From Aquila chrysaetos chrysaetos (lineage: Eukaryota; Chordata; Aves; Accipitriformes; Accipitridae): DNA of 64,000 bases. The stretch lies in NCBI RefSeq assembly GCF_900496995.4, contig NW_024470390.1, forward strand, positions 62,001-126,000. Direction: 5' to 3'. Made by a program: the position numbers and the translations under genes. How positions within the stretch are numbered: position 1 is the first letter of the stretch; each line of letters begins with the position of its first letter. Below are positions 24,976-36,781 of the stretch, piece by piece. The notes beneath the pieces were generated by a model, which saw only the letters and a list, made by a program, of their open reading frames with translations, was not told where the DNA came from and ran no database searches.

Positions 24976-27900
24976 GGCAGGATACGTCCAAGCATTGCTC
25001 CAGCCGGTCCTGGGGGCAGTGGTGAGGGTATTTTTGGGGAAGAAAACTAGAAGGCGCTTCGTTCCCCGATCTCACGGGGAGGAGTGGCAGGCTGGACGGG
25101 CTCAGCATCCCTCTGCCTGCGGCTGCCATGAGTCCCTGCCTCGGCTGACGTGGCCGCGGCATGGAGCTGCTTTTAGAAGCCTGAGCAAAGCCGGGGTAGA
25201 TACCCTCCTGCAGTTTTACCTTATCCTGACCCTAAAAATGCTTTTAAAAGCGACACTGGGGCACGCTCGGGGCTGGGTGAGTCCAGCGGCAGCACCGTGC
25301 CCCCCAGCATCCCCAGGTGGGACGGGGGCTGCCCTAGCAGTGTTACCCAAGGGGCTTAGGGAGGGTGCTAGGGCAGACCGGCCAAGAGCAGGAGCTCGTT
25401 TTCCTGGGGCTTTGTTACTGCAGGAGGCAGAGATGCTCTACGAGCGATTTGCGAAGCTGCTTTCAGAGTGGTTTGCACTGCCTGCACGGTTGGCCATCGT
25501 ATTTTGACAGAGCCGAGAAAGCCGTGGGCATCTTCTAGGGCAAAACTCCTTCCTGAGCTTCGACTAACTTCTTCCTCTTTCCTTCTTTGTTTCAGTTACC
25601 TGCAGGGCAGCAGAAGCTCCCTGGAGCCTCCCCGTCCCCTTCGCTACCTCATCCTCCCCTGGGGGAGAGCCCACAGCTCCCGGCCACCCACCTCTCCCAA
25701 ATGCAGTCCCCCCACCCCTCCCGCCCTCCCTCCCAGCCCCAGCCCCTCTCCCGACCCCCCTCCCAACCCCACTCACGCCCTCCCTCCCAGCCACAGACCC
25801 TCTCCCGGCCCCCCTCCGAGCCACTCTCCCGCTCCTGCACCCCCCAGGCACCCATGCCCAGCCTCTACGTCATCCAGAACCAGCTGGCCTTGTCCCCGCT
25901 CGGGGGGGGGGCAGCATCCCCTGCGCCCACCCTCCCAGCCCCAGCCGCCTTTCCAGCCGCCACCGGCGCAGGCAGAAGCTGCCCCGCCGCCAGCGCAGCT
26001 CCAGGTCCAGCTCCCAGCCCCAGCGGAGGTCCAGCATGCCCACTCCCCCCACTTCCAGCTGCAGTTTCCATCCCAGGGCCAGATCAAACCTCCCACTCCC
26101 ACCCACGCTCTCCACCTAACTGCGGAGCAGCAGAGGAACTTTCCGATGGTCCCGAGCCAATTCCAAACCCTCCCGGCCATCCCCAACCCCGCTCCTCAGC
26201 AGAAGCAAATACTGGACAGGTTCCAGCAGGTAAATAAGTACTGTCAAGGGTCTCACGCCGGGCATAGGTCAGGAGGGAGGTAGCGTGGCAAAGCGTGGCC
26301 GCGAGCCTCCTGCCATCGGGGAGCCGAGGGATTAAAGGCAAAATCGGAAGCAAAACCCCTCTGGTTCCTCACAGGCAGGTCCCCAGGGGCTTCTGCCGTA
26401 GAGCTGAACCGGGTGCTGCTTCCTTGGCGCAGCCCTCTTGGTTTTTTTTTTGGGGGTTTTTTTTTTTTTTTTTTTTGGGGTGCCAAGTGGGTTTGTGCCG
26501 TGGTTTACATCTGGCTCTGCCGCCTGTTGTCACAGGAGTGCACATGCATACCTTAATGTATAGCGCTTGTAGGAGAGGCGTCTTCCACGGATGCGATTTG
26601 TGTTTTGGTTTGTAAATAAGACAAGGAGAAGGCGTTTTGCCACAACAGAAATAAAAGCGTGCCCTGTTTTCCCATGACAAGCATTGCCTGAGGCCTGTCC
26701 TGTCTGGGCAGGGGTCAAATCCTGCCCCCCCAAGTCTGTGATTTGGGAGGGGTGCTGGTGTTGAGGCTGGGTCTGTGGGATGCAGGTATTCCCAAGGAGA
26801 CGCTCAGGGACCCATCCAGCCCTCGTTAATGGTGCTTCACTGATGGAGGGGGGTGGGTCAGGGACTTCCCAATGAAGTACCCAAAAAAAAACCAGGCTTC
26901 TAAAATTAAACTACCGTTATTTATTTTATATTCACTTGGGCAGGGAGGAAGAGGAGCAGGGAATGAAAAGGGCTCGAGCTTGGTTTTATTTAACTGCATA
27001 TTAACTTAAAGCAAAATCCCCTTATAAGGATTCAATTTGCTTTTTTTGAGCACACAGGACCCATTCCTGCAGTTTAGACCCCGGACACTAGCTGAGCTGG
27101 AGGGGTGGAGCTCAGCATGCGTGCTTTTTTTTTTTTTCTTCTCTCGTGTCTATCTCCCGGCCCTGAGGTTGCGGGGACAGATGGGGCCAGCACGGCAAAC
27201 GGTCCCTTCCCTCCTTGTGCATTTGTGCTGTATCGATGGTACCCACGGATTAAAAAGCAATGGGTTTAGGGCATGTTTTCAACTTCTGGGTGGTTTGGTT
27301 TTTTTTTATCCCACACAGGTGCCCCAGGGGATCATCCTGCAAACGAAGCAGCAGCCTCCCACCAGCCAGGCTTCCCCCGCACTTAGCCAGTTCAGCAGCC
27401 CATCCTCCTCCGTCCTGGTGAGCGGCCAGGGGCAGGCGGTAACGACGATGCCGGCCCCCACGCACAGCCACGCACCCACCGCCCTCCCGCCTTCCACCGC
27501 AGGTTCGTGCCGCTGGCTCCAACTCTTGGGCAGGGAAAAACACGGGAGGGCATCCCGGCACATGAGCGTTGTAGTACACGAGCATCACGTTGCCCTTGTT
27601 TTGGGAGAGCTCAGCTGCTGAAGTGATGCTTCGTGTGTGAGAAAAAGGGCGGTGGGGTGAAAGCTGTCAGCGCAGGGAGCCAGGGTCGGGACAGTCAAAC
27701 TCTGGTGCTCATTCGTGCTCGGGTTTTTTGATAAAAGCTCAGTCTTTCAGGGTGAAATGTGCTGGGGGAATCCAGGATGACGTTATTTGTTATCTAGGCT
27801 TGAACTTAAACACAAACACCCCCCCTGTTTTACATTTGCTAGGTATTACTGCCCCAGTTCCTGCAGAGAGTAAAACCTTCTCCAGCGTTTCCACGCCGAT

Positions 27901-30900
27901 TTCTGCTGGGAAAGGGGCTGCAGCCCAGGGGAAGTCAGGAACGCCTCTTGCCATACAGCAGCCAGTTCAGGTGAGGAAGCATTTTTTCATGGTTTTCCAC
28001 TTTATTTCGAAGTTTTCCATCTTGAGAGTGAACAAATCTGTCAGTGTTCCCCTCCATTTTATCAAAAGGAAAGAATTAATTTCTAGAAACTTTTTTTTCC
28101 ACTTTTAAAGTGCTGTGAACCTCTAAAGGTGATAGAAAATTCCCACCAATATTAGTGAAACTTTTGGGGAGGGGGTCTTCATCATTCCTCCTCTTTAAGA
28201 GAATCGACTACTTAGTGATGATTTAATGGGATGTCAGGGCTGTTGATGTTTGTACTTCCAGATTTCTGGAAGTACAAGCTAGAATAGTTCTATTTTTATG
28301 GAAAAATACATCTTAGATTTGGGTATTTACACCTGAGATGCAAGGGAGGTGCCTGCAAGCGCTTTCACCAACGCCCAACGTTGTCTTGGCAGGCATGTTT
28401 TGGCAGTTCGTTGTTATTTGGTGAAATCACTCTGGGATTGTAAACAAAGTGATATTTCTTTTTGTTTATTCTGCAGACTAAGCCTGGCGTGATCAGTTCT
28501 GTCTCAGGCCTGAACCTCGGGAAAGGTCCCTTGCAGATCCAGGTTGTTGGGAAAGGATTACCGCAGCTCGTGCCCTCGGTCCCCGTGCAAGGCCAACAGC
28601 TGGTGAGCATGCACTGATGTGGGGGGGGGCGTTAAAGGAAGAGTCTGCAGAGGGCTCTTCCGAGGAATGGTCTTGAGGGGACGATGCGGACGAGGGCTGG
28701 CGACCGTCAAGCTTTGTCGTTGAAAGAAATGAAGTTTCTTCGCAGGTTGTTGCGTATCCCTTTAGTGTGGGAACTCTAAATATACCGAAATACAAATATA
28801 TATAAATTTGGTATCTTTGGTATATTTATATATTGGTATATTTGGGGTATATATACCAATTTATATGTGTAATCTAAATACGCCAAAAGCTGTTTTGTCA
28901 AAGCAAGCAGAAGCCTTCCTCCGTACTTAAAATCCGTGGTGATCCACACTTTCTCCTTTTGCTCATTCCCCTAATTCTAAACCAATTCGATCCATCATCT
29001 TCCTTCCTAGAGCAGTTGCCAGTCTCCACAATTCTGCTCCTGTATCTCAATTCCCTCAAAAGAGAATAAATTCCCAGTAGGCTGGGCTCGGTCCAGCTGC
29101 TGGCATGGGTTAAACCCGGTGTGTCGGCGCTGTCCCCTCTCACCCCTGTTCTTTCTTCTCCCAGCAATATGACAGCAAGCTTGGTCTGAAGAAAGCCCCA
29201 ACACTACAGCCCAGCAAGGAAGCTTGGTGAGTGCATCGGGGTTGGGGGCTGATAAATTAAAGCATCAGAGACTGTCTCGTTGCTGTGGCTCCATTCGTTA
29301 CCGTAGTATATTTCTGTGGCCCTTCTTCCACGTGATGCTGTTAATGCTAGAAACAGGGAATTTTGCACGTCAAACCCGCTCCCCCCCCAGCAGTTTTCCC
29401 TCTTCTCCTTCCGTCCAGTTTTCTGGAGCAGCTGCACAAACACCAGGGCGCGGTGCTGCATCCTGACTACAAGACGTCCTTCCGCTCCTTCAACGATGCC
29501 TTGCAGCGGCTCCTGCCCTACCACGTCTACCAGGGGATGCTGCCCTCTGCTCAAGACTACAGGAAGGGTAAGTCCTCCCAGGGGGACCGGCACAGAGCTC
29601 CCTGGGGCTGCTAAAACGTGAGGACGGTGGATTGAGCTTTAAAAAAAAGTGGGGTTTTTTAGTTCTAAAAAAAAAATGGAGAAACCATCTACACCTTCAC
29701 TCGAGAAAAACATAAATTCCCAAGACAATATATTGGAAGTTTTCCCGGGTTTCTGACCTGGAATAGTTCAAAGGTAATTAAAGTTTTGTCACAGTCTCTG
29801 TACGTTTTGAGAAATGGTTAAAACAGATCTTGGCAAATTGTTAACTAATCGCAGCAATTAAAAATTACGCTGAACCTCTTTTTTCAGGGTCTCCCCCAAG
29901 TGAGTCCACTAAAAAAGTTAATAATAAAGAGCCACTGACCCCGTGTCTGCATTTGCCTTGTGACACAAACTTTCTTTTCTCCCCACCCTCCTCTTCCTTC
30001 ACAGTGGACGAGGAGTTTGAAGTGGTGTCTACCCAGCTGCTAAAGCGCACACAAGCGATGTTGAACAAGTACCGCCTGCTGCTCTTAGAGGAGTCTCGGG
30101 TGAGTCCGGCGTCCTGCCTTCTCCAATCTCACCGATGGGGCTAGAAACACAATTATTTCTCCAACGCGGGCTGCTCCGATCAACCCGCGGTTTTACTGGT
30201 TCAAGTTGAGTGCCATGGCCCTGTGGTGCTGCCGCGGTGGAGTCGGTGGGGGCTCAGCCCCTGGATTTTGGCAGAAATCTGAAAGCTTTGCCGTCCCTAC
30301 CGTCAGCTCAGTCAGGTCTTGGCAAGCAGTTGGTATTTATTTTGCCATGAATTCAGCAGAAGGCAGCTCTGCATTCAGCCTTCGTTGCTCTTTATGAACA
30401 GAGGTGGGGAAAAAATCGGGAAGAGTTAATTAAGAAGAGTGGGTTAAGGTGGTGGTGATGTGTAACTGCAGCCGCTCTTCCTCCCCATCCCTCTCCTCTC
30501 CCTCCCCCTTTCTGTTCCTTGCCTGCAGAGAGTGAGTCCGTCTGCGGAGATGGTGATGATCGACCGCATGTTTATACAGGAAGAAAAGACCATGTTAGCG
30601 CTTGACAAGCAATTGGCAAAGGAGAAACCAGGTGGGAGACGAATTATTCCCATTGTTTGTCCACCTTTTATAACCGTATGCTTGGGTTTTGATGTTTTCC
30701 TCTTTTTCGGAGGCTAAGCGTGAGGTCTCTGGGCCCTGCGATGCTCAGGGCAGGACAGTGTCAGCCTGTTCCACCACGGTCAGCGGGGATTTGGGGGAAA
30801 AGCTGTTGAAAGCAAGAGTGAGCGTTACCTGCTGCTGGCTGTACTCTTCCCCGCTCGCTCCTTTACGTTAAAGATCTCGGTGGCCAAAATCTTATTAAAC

Positions 30901-32453
30901 GCAAAGCATGTGCAGTGTTCAGGCTCCTGACAAACTCCTCTTTGTTCCTGGTTGCTCTGGAGGTCCTTTATTAAAGGTTTGTGCTAAGTTACTGTGTCTT
31001 TCTCCGAGCGAGATAATAAGGGATAAACTCTGTAAGAAGTGGAAGTTCTCGAAGGGAAGAGGGACTGAGAGGCGTGAGAGGGGAAAAGAAAAAAAATAAT
31101 ACATCCTAGCACAAGCAGGCAAATTTGCAAAATACGTGTATTTTGCAATAACATTATTGTGATAATAATACTTCTTATTTAAAAAAAAAACCTTTAATCG
31201 AGGGATAGCGTTTCACGATCACGCTAACGCCCTGACGCGGTCTTTCTGTTCCAGACGAGTACGTCTCCTCGTCCTCCCGCTCACAGAGCCTCTCTTCCTC
31301 GGCAGCCCTGGCCTCCGTCTCCAGCTCGAACGCCAGCCCCTGAGAGCCTGAAGGTGCCCCCCGTGCAGATGACCCCCCCCATCCACCCCACCAAGCTGGT
31401 GATCAAGCACAGCGGGGGCTCCCCGTCGGTCACCTGGGCCAAGGCATCCCCCTCTCTGGACGGGGACGAGGACGCCTTGCCCTCGAGGAGCAAACCCCCC
31501 ATCAAAACCTACGAGGCGCGCAGTCGGATCGGCCTCAAGTTGAAAATCAAGCAGGAGGCCGGCCTCAGCAAAGTGGTCCACAACACCGCCTTGGACCCCG
31601 TGCACCAGCCGCCCCCCGTGTGCCACGTCATCAAAGGACCCGACCCGCACGCCTCCGGCACCGTCGTCACCCCACCGCCACCGGGCAGATGAACGGGACC
31701 GTTGACCATGTAACCTCGGCTCCCGCCGAGAAGAAACCCATCGTGACCTACTGCCGGCTCCCTCTTCGCAAGACCTACCGCGAGAACGTGGACGCTTTCG
31801 TGGCCGAGAAACCCGCCGACGCCTGCCCCAAGGGGAGCGCCCCGAAAGCCGACAAACTCCCCGGCGCCCTCGTCATCAAGCAGGAGGACGGATCCAGGAG
31901 CGTGATCACCTCCCACAAGAGCCAGGACAGCCCTTCGGCGACCGCCGCGGAGAAGAGCCGGCCGGAGGAGAGCTCCAAGCTCCTCTTCTTCAACAGGAGC
32001 GACGCTCGCTCCCTGGTCCTGCAGGACAGCCCGGCCCCGCAGAAGACCGACGACTCCACCAGTGGCCTTATGAAGGAGCTTGCGGAAGTCGAGGACGAAT
32101 TTTACCGCGGGATGATAAAACCCGAGCCCCCCGACCAGGGTTCGGGTTCAGAACTCACCTGGGAGGTGCCGCTGCCCCCGGCCAAGCGTAGAAAGTCGGA
32201 GTCCTTCGAGGTGGACAACGCCAGCTTCTCCAGCGACAGCCCCCAGGACGATTCCCTCAACGAGCACCTCCAGAGCGCCATCGACAGCATCCTCAACCTG
32301 CAGCAACCTCAGACTGGGGGCCAGAACGTCCGGACGCCTTCCTCTTCTTACAACTCCTCCTCCTCCCCCTTCTCCTCACCCGTCCACCGTACGGACGCCT
32401 ACCTTGCCCCTAATCACAACGGTGGCCTTGGAGCAAGGACGTTGAACAGATAA
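17483..32453 (+). CDS. BICRA: BICRA (GLTSCR1), BRD4-interacting chromatin-remodelling complex associated protein, copy A
   Basis: Subunit of the non-canonical BAF (GBAF, BRD9-containing) SWI/SNF complex in the nucleus. Coding exons by splice signals and phase: 17483-17528 (ATG 17488), 18350-18392, 18821-18886, 20381-22354, 25596-26229, 27319-27502, 27843-27970, 28477-28602, 29165-29226, 29419-29567, 30005-30099, 30529-30631, 31255-32453. The N-terminus begins MDDEDGRCLLDVI. Exon 4 is Gln/Pro/Ser/Thr-rich and low complexity. Exon 5 has a tandem SRPPSQPQ-like repeat. Exons 9-12 encode the conserved GLTSCR1 domain (roughly residues 1085-1190, with FLEHLHKHQG, LLPYHVYQG, KRTQAMLNKY). The C-terminus ends GGLGARTLNR. 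Total 4,804 coding bases closes to about 1,600 residues (human about 1,560) only if three single-base frame breaks are allowed for: a G10 run at 25,902-25,911, one between 31,257 and 31,341, and one near 31,640-31,685. They look like sequence errors, but a damaged copy is not excluded. Intron 4 uses a GC donor. Confidence 0.95.
28250..28277. other. Perfect 12-base inverted repeat with 4-base loop in BICRA intron 7
   Basis: Arms TTGTACTTCCAG and CTGGAAGTACAA around the loop ATTT. No U-run follows and no known RNA family is recognised. Confidence 0.8.
28775..28885. repeat. AT-rich palindromic tract in BICRA intron 8
   Basis: Repeated GGTATATTT and complementary AAATATACC words, with runs of TATATA, which can fold into several hairpins. 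Confidence 0.7.
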
Positions 32454-33379
32454 CAGAGAACCCAAACGAAGCGGCAGCGGGACACTGAACAAGGACTGGA
32501 GAGGAAGAAGAAGGAGGAGAAGAAGCAGCAGCAGCTCTTGCTGGTTGGATGCGGTTGAGCGCCCCCCCTCCGGTGGTGCCGCCTCCCAGAGACCCGACGG
32601 GCCGGGCCTGGGACGGGAGGGACGGGGAAACGGAGGGCGTCCCTGGGATGTTTTGCCCTCGTGTTTATAAAAATGGGGGGGGTTTCGGATGTTTTAAAGT
32701 GCGGGCGGAGGTCGGATTTACGATCCGCATGACCTCGGCGGCAAGTGCGGTGCGACCGAGCGCCCGGGGGTGGACTGGTGGGGCTCGTAGGTATTGTCGG
32801 CTGTGTAATTTAGATTCTGTAACAAATTGCTAATATGAATATCTGATCGGTCTATTCTCTCTCCCCCCCCCCCCCCCCCCCCCCCCGACCCTGCTCCCAC
32901 CCCGGCCGGCCGTAAGCTCCGGAGCAGGTCGTGAATCAAAACCGGTGGGAGGCCAAAGAGGACTCTGCAGTCGTGTTGCCCCAGGGGCAAAATTTATCCT
33001 TCCTTTTTAAGTTATTTTGGATACCGCGCAAGTTTTTGGACCCTCTGGCTGGTCAGCGAAGGGCAAAAAAAAAAAAGAGAAGGAAACACAAACACTAATG
33101 GCTAAAAGGAAAAGCAAAGTTTACAGTTTTATGCCTGGAGGAGAAGCAAATCCCTCGAGGGTGGGATCTGGCAGGGGAGGGGAGGAATAGCGTCCAGCCG
33201 GGGAAGCGGAGGTGGGGGATGACTCCGTTTCTGCTTTTCCCTGTCACCTGTCACCCCCCCCCAGCTCTGCCTCAGCTCTCCCACCCAGACTGATGTCAAA
33301 CATGGCAGGAAGGATGAGGGTTTTTTTAAGGCGGGGGGGGGGGGGGGAGAGCAATTATACACTGCAAGTGCAGCCTTTC

Positions 33380-33413
<34 letters not shown>

Positions 33414-35760
33414 TTTTGTGAGATGCTAGAAGCTCCCGGGAGGATCCGTCCGTTCCTGCTCTGCCTTAGGGCCTCCCTCCCACCACGGTGCCAGCCAGGA
33501 CGCCAGCTTTTTTTCCCATTTTCCCTACATTTGTGCCCGCAAGCCCCGCCTGCCTCCCTCCATCCTGTTTTCCCCCCCTTTTTTTTTTCCTTTTGGAGGC
33601 AATAAGTTAACCTCTTTTTTTTTTTTTTTTTTTTTTAAGTGCCATCGGGTGCGTGTGCCACTGTCCCATCTCCTTCACAGCCTGGTCCCCTCCCCAGCCA
33701 GCTACACCAGCCTATACGCATACATATACATACATCCGCATATATAAATATATATGATTGGCGAGTGCCGGGGGGTGTGTGTGTATATATGTATGTACAT
33801 ACACAGCAGCGGGGGGGGGGGTGTATGTGTAAGGGCAGCTCCCGTGCTTTGGAAAACTTGGGGAAATGGGATTTTGGGGCAAAACACTGCAGATCTGGGG
33901 CAGAGCGAAGGGCAGAGACCTCGGGGGAGGGGGGGGGTGATGACACCCACCCCCCTCCCTGTAACGGAGGGCGAGGGTCTGGGCGGGAACGGGGAAAGAA
34001 CGAACAGCATCTGAACGTTGGGTTTTTTCCGGGTTTGGTTTGTTGGTTTTCTCGGATTTTGTTTTTTTTTGTTTTGGTTTGGTTTTTTTGCTCCGGTGAA
34101 AGGGAGCCTCTGTGCAGTGTTGGGTGGTGGTAAACAGGGAGGGATCACCCTTGGAAACAGAAAAACATCCTTCCTCTCCAGCCGGCGTCGGCTTCCCTTC
34201 CTCCAAAACCCACCAAACAATAACCAAAAAAAAAAAAACCCAAAAAAGTGAAGTTTCAAAGGCTGGTGCAACAAAACCAGGGCAGAGCCACCACCCTGCC
34301 AAAGTTTTTTGGTTTTTTTTTTTTTAGGGTGAAAAAAAGTAACAAAAGCGGGAATTTTGCTCCCCTCGCTCTCCAGACCCGCAGCGTGCCGTAACGCCGG
34401 AGCGTGCGTGGCATCGCCCAGTGCCGGGACGGCCGCTCCGGTGGGACGAGGCTGGGGAGGAGCTGCCGGGGGGGGGGGATGGGATTTTCCTTTCCTTTCC
34501 TGAGCCTGGGAACGGGGCGGCGAGCACGCTCGGCATTCCTGTGCGCTTGCTCACGGCACGCTGGCTCACCAACACCCGGCTTCGGCCGCCGAAATTCCCC
34601 CCCGCCCCGTTGCCTGAATCCTGCTCTTTCCTCCAGAAATTCCCGGTGGTTTTTTTATTTCTCCCATTCTCGTGGAAAAAGCGCGATACCCCCCCTAATC
34701 CCGCATCACTCCCAAATGGAGCAGATGAGTTTTGGGAATGCTGGCAGCCCCCACGCGCTTCCTTGCTCCCTCGTCTCCTCTTTTTTCACCCCAAAAAAAT
34801 AAGGCCTTAGAGGGGAGCGGGATTCATCCCGCCAACCGCTCCCAAGGGAAGGGGCTTGGAGGGGAGAGGGGGCTGGATCTGGCGCTCCCCGGGAATTTGG
34901 GGGGGGGCCCCCCTTTGCTCGTCCCTAGGCTGGAGCGAGCAAACCCAAGGGTAATTATTTTGGGGTTTTTTTATTTTTTATGATTATTTTTATTTTATTT
35001 TTCCTGCACGGTTGGACGCGGCACGGGCGGATGCCGCCGAGCAGCCAGGACCCCCTGAGCCCCCGGCACAGCGGCTCGGCACGGGTGGGTCGGGGTAGCA
35101 ATAAGGGATGACGATTCCCAGGCTAAAAATATTTGGCGTTTTCTTTTTTATATATACGTATATATATATAAAAATGTATATTAAATTGTTTGGGGTTTTT
35201 GTTTAGTGTCTAATTTTTTTATTTTTTTATTTTTTTTTAAGCGAGAAGGAAGCGTGGATTGGGATCGTTAGCTCCTTATTTTTCCTTTCCCTGCGAGACG
35301 GATCTGTTGGAAAACCCAAAAAGGGCCGTTTGATGCCGGGGGGGGCAGCTCTTCCCTGCCCCCCGGTTTTGGGGAGAAAAATCCAGGTTTGGCCATTGGG
35401 ATCTTGCGTTGCACCCCAGGGGGGGTAAGCCCTTTCCCACTTTTTGCAATCCACATTTTGGGGGGGTTTAATCCCCATTCTTGGGGGGGAGGGAGGCAAA
35501 AGTTGGAGGGGGCCTCCCCAAAATCCTGCCCCGTCCTCGCCCCCAGAGCGGTGACGGAGACCCCCAAATGAGTCTGACGACCCCCCCCATCCCCTCCCAC
35601 CCCACCAGTACCAGTGAACGCTCTCACCGTTTGAAACAAAATATAGTACTATAAAATAATTTTGTACTGTATTTATTGTGTATAACGATTTTTTTAAAGA
35701 ATTATGTACATTTAGTACTTCTGTGTAAATTAAATCGCTCTTCTTTTTAAAAACGGCGCC
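32454..35760 (+). other. Probable BICRA 3' UTR and downstream sequence
   Basis: No coding exon follows the BICRA stop at 32,451-32,453. The stretch holds many homopolymers: C20 or more near 32,866-32,886, a pure A30 run at 33,381-33,410, a TATA/TGTA-rich microsatellite at about 33,715-33,805, and an AT block at about 35,145-35,190. At about 35,640-35,735 an AT-rich block stands out against GC-rich surroundings and contains ATTAAA at 35,729-35,734. I take it as the likely distal polyadenylation region of BICRA. Open frames of up to 279 codons on the minus strand here look like low-complexity chance frames. Confidence 0.45.
35729..35734 (+). promoter_or_regulatory. Candidate polyadenylation signal ATTAAA for BICRA
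   Basis: ATTAAA sits in an AT-rich island rich in TGTA and TTTATT words, about 3.3 kb past the BICRA stop and about 1 kb before the EHD2 start. It is the best 3'-end candidate before EHD2. Assignment is inference. Confidence 0.35.
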
Positions 35761-36781
35761 CGCCTCGGTGGTCCCTCTTGCTTTCGGCAACCCCCCCCCC
35801 ACCCATATCGGGAAAATAATTAAAATCCAGGTAAAACCGAAAAGTGGCCGCTGAGACCCCAGATGAAGGGAGGGGTCCTGGCCTTGGGGGGAACCCGGAG
35901 TGACCCTCTGCATTTCAGGGTGAATTCTGAGGGGTTTGGGACTTGCAGCTAAGGTGAGGAAGAACCTGAATCCTGACCCGTGAGTGGGGCCGCAGGTCTC
36001 GGGGAGACAATGAAGAACCTGGGGAGAGGGGTTGGGGTTTTCTTTTTTGGGGGGGGGGTCTGGCATGGGAACTGTGGAACTGTGGTGGCTGGTTCTTGCG
36101 ATCCCTCTCCCAACCCCCTCGCTGTTATTAATTTATTAATTTTTTTTTTTTTCTTTTATGGCTTCATCTCAACCCCGCCTTGCCCTGATAATTTATGTTA
36201 ATATATTCCCCCCCCCCCCCCCAGCCCTTTTCTCCCGGCCACCTCCGGCCCCCCGCTCAGATCTTCAGGACCTTCGGCATCGCCGGGAAAGGGATTTTTT
36301 TTTCCTAAAAAAAAAAAAAAGAGGAAGAAAAGGGACAAGTCGCATCGGCCAGGAGCAGCGTCCCGCTCTGGAAAGCGGCGCTGGCAGCTCCGCTCCCCTT
36401 GCGGACCCCCCTGACAGTCTTTCACCGCTTTTTGGGGGGAAAAAAAGGCTAAGAGGAGAAAAACCCCCTGGCCCTGTGAACGGCAGCCCCGAGCCTCACC
36501 GGGAAGGCGAAAACAACCCCCAAAACCTCCTTTTTCTGCTCAATTTTGCAGCGTTTCTCCTCCGAGGAGCCCAGGACGGGTTGAGGGGTGGGGGGAATCC
36601 CACCGAGCACCCCCCAGCACCCCATGGCTCAGCCCTTCCAGCTGAACCGAGCAGACCCCCCTTCGCCAGCCCCCCCCCCCCCAACCCAACCCACCCAAAG
36701 GACACCCATTTTGGGGTTGCCGCTCCCCCCCCCTTTGCACATCTCACCAGGGATATCCCCCCCCCCCAATCCATCGCCAGG
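35761..36781 (+). promoter_or_regulatory. Probable EHD2 promoter / 5' UTR region
   Basis: GC-rich stretch with C- and A-homopolymers between the BICRA 3' end and the EHD2 ATG. The bases just before the ATG form a pyrimidine-rich tract ending in CAG at 36,779-36,781 or adjacent, so a noncoding first exon with a splice into 36,78x is possible. No TATA box is convincing. The 262-codon frame that runs into EHD2 exon 1 before the ATG has no family support upstream of MFSW. Confidence 0.35.

Noticed and set aside
35227-36066. 279-codon minus-strand open frame
   Set aside because: Gly/Pro low-complexity frame across homopolymers in the probable BICRA 3' end; no family features.
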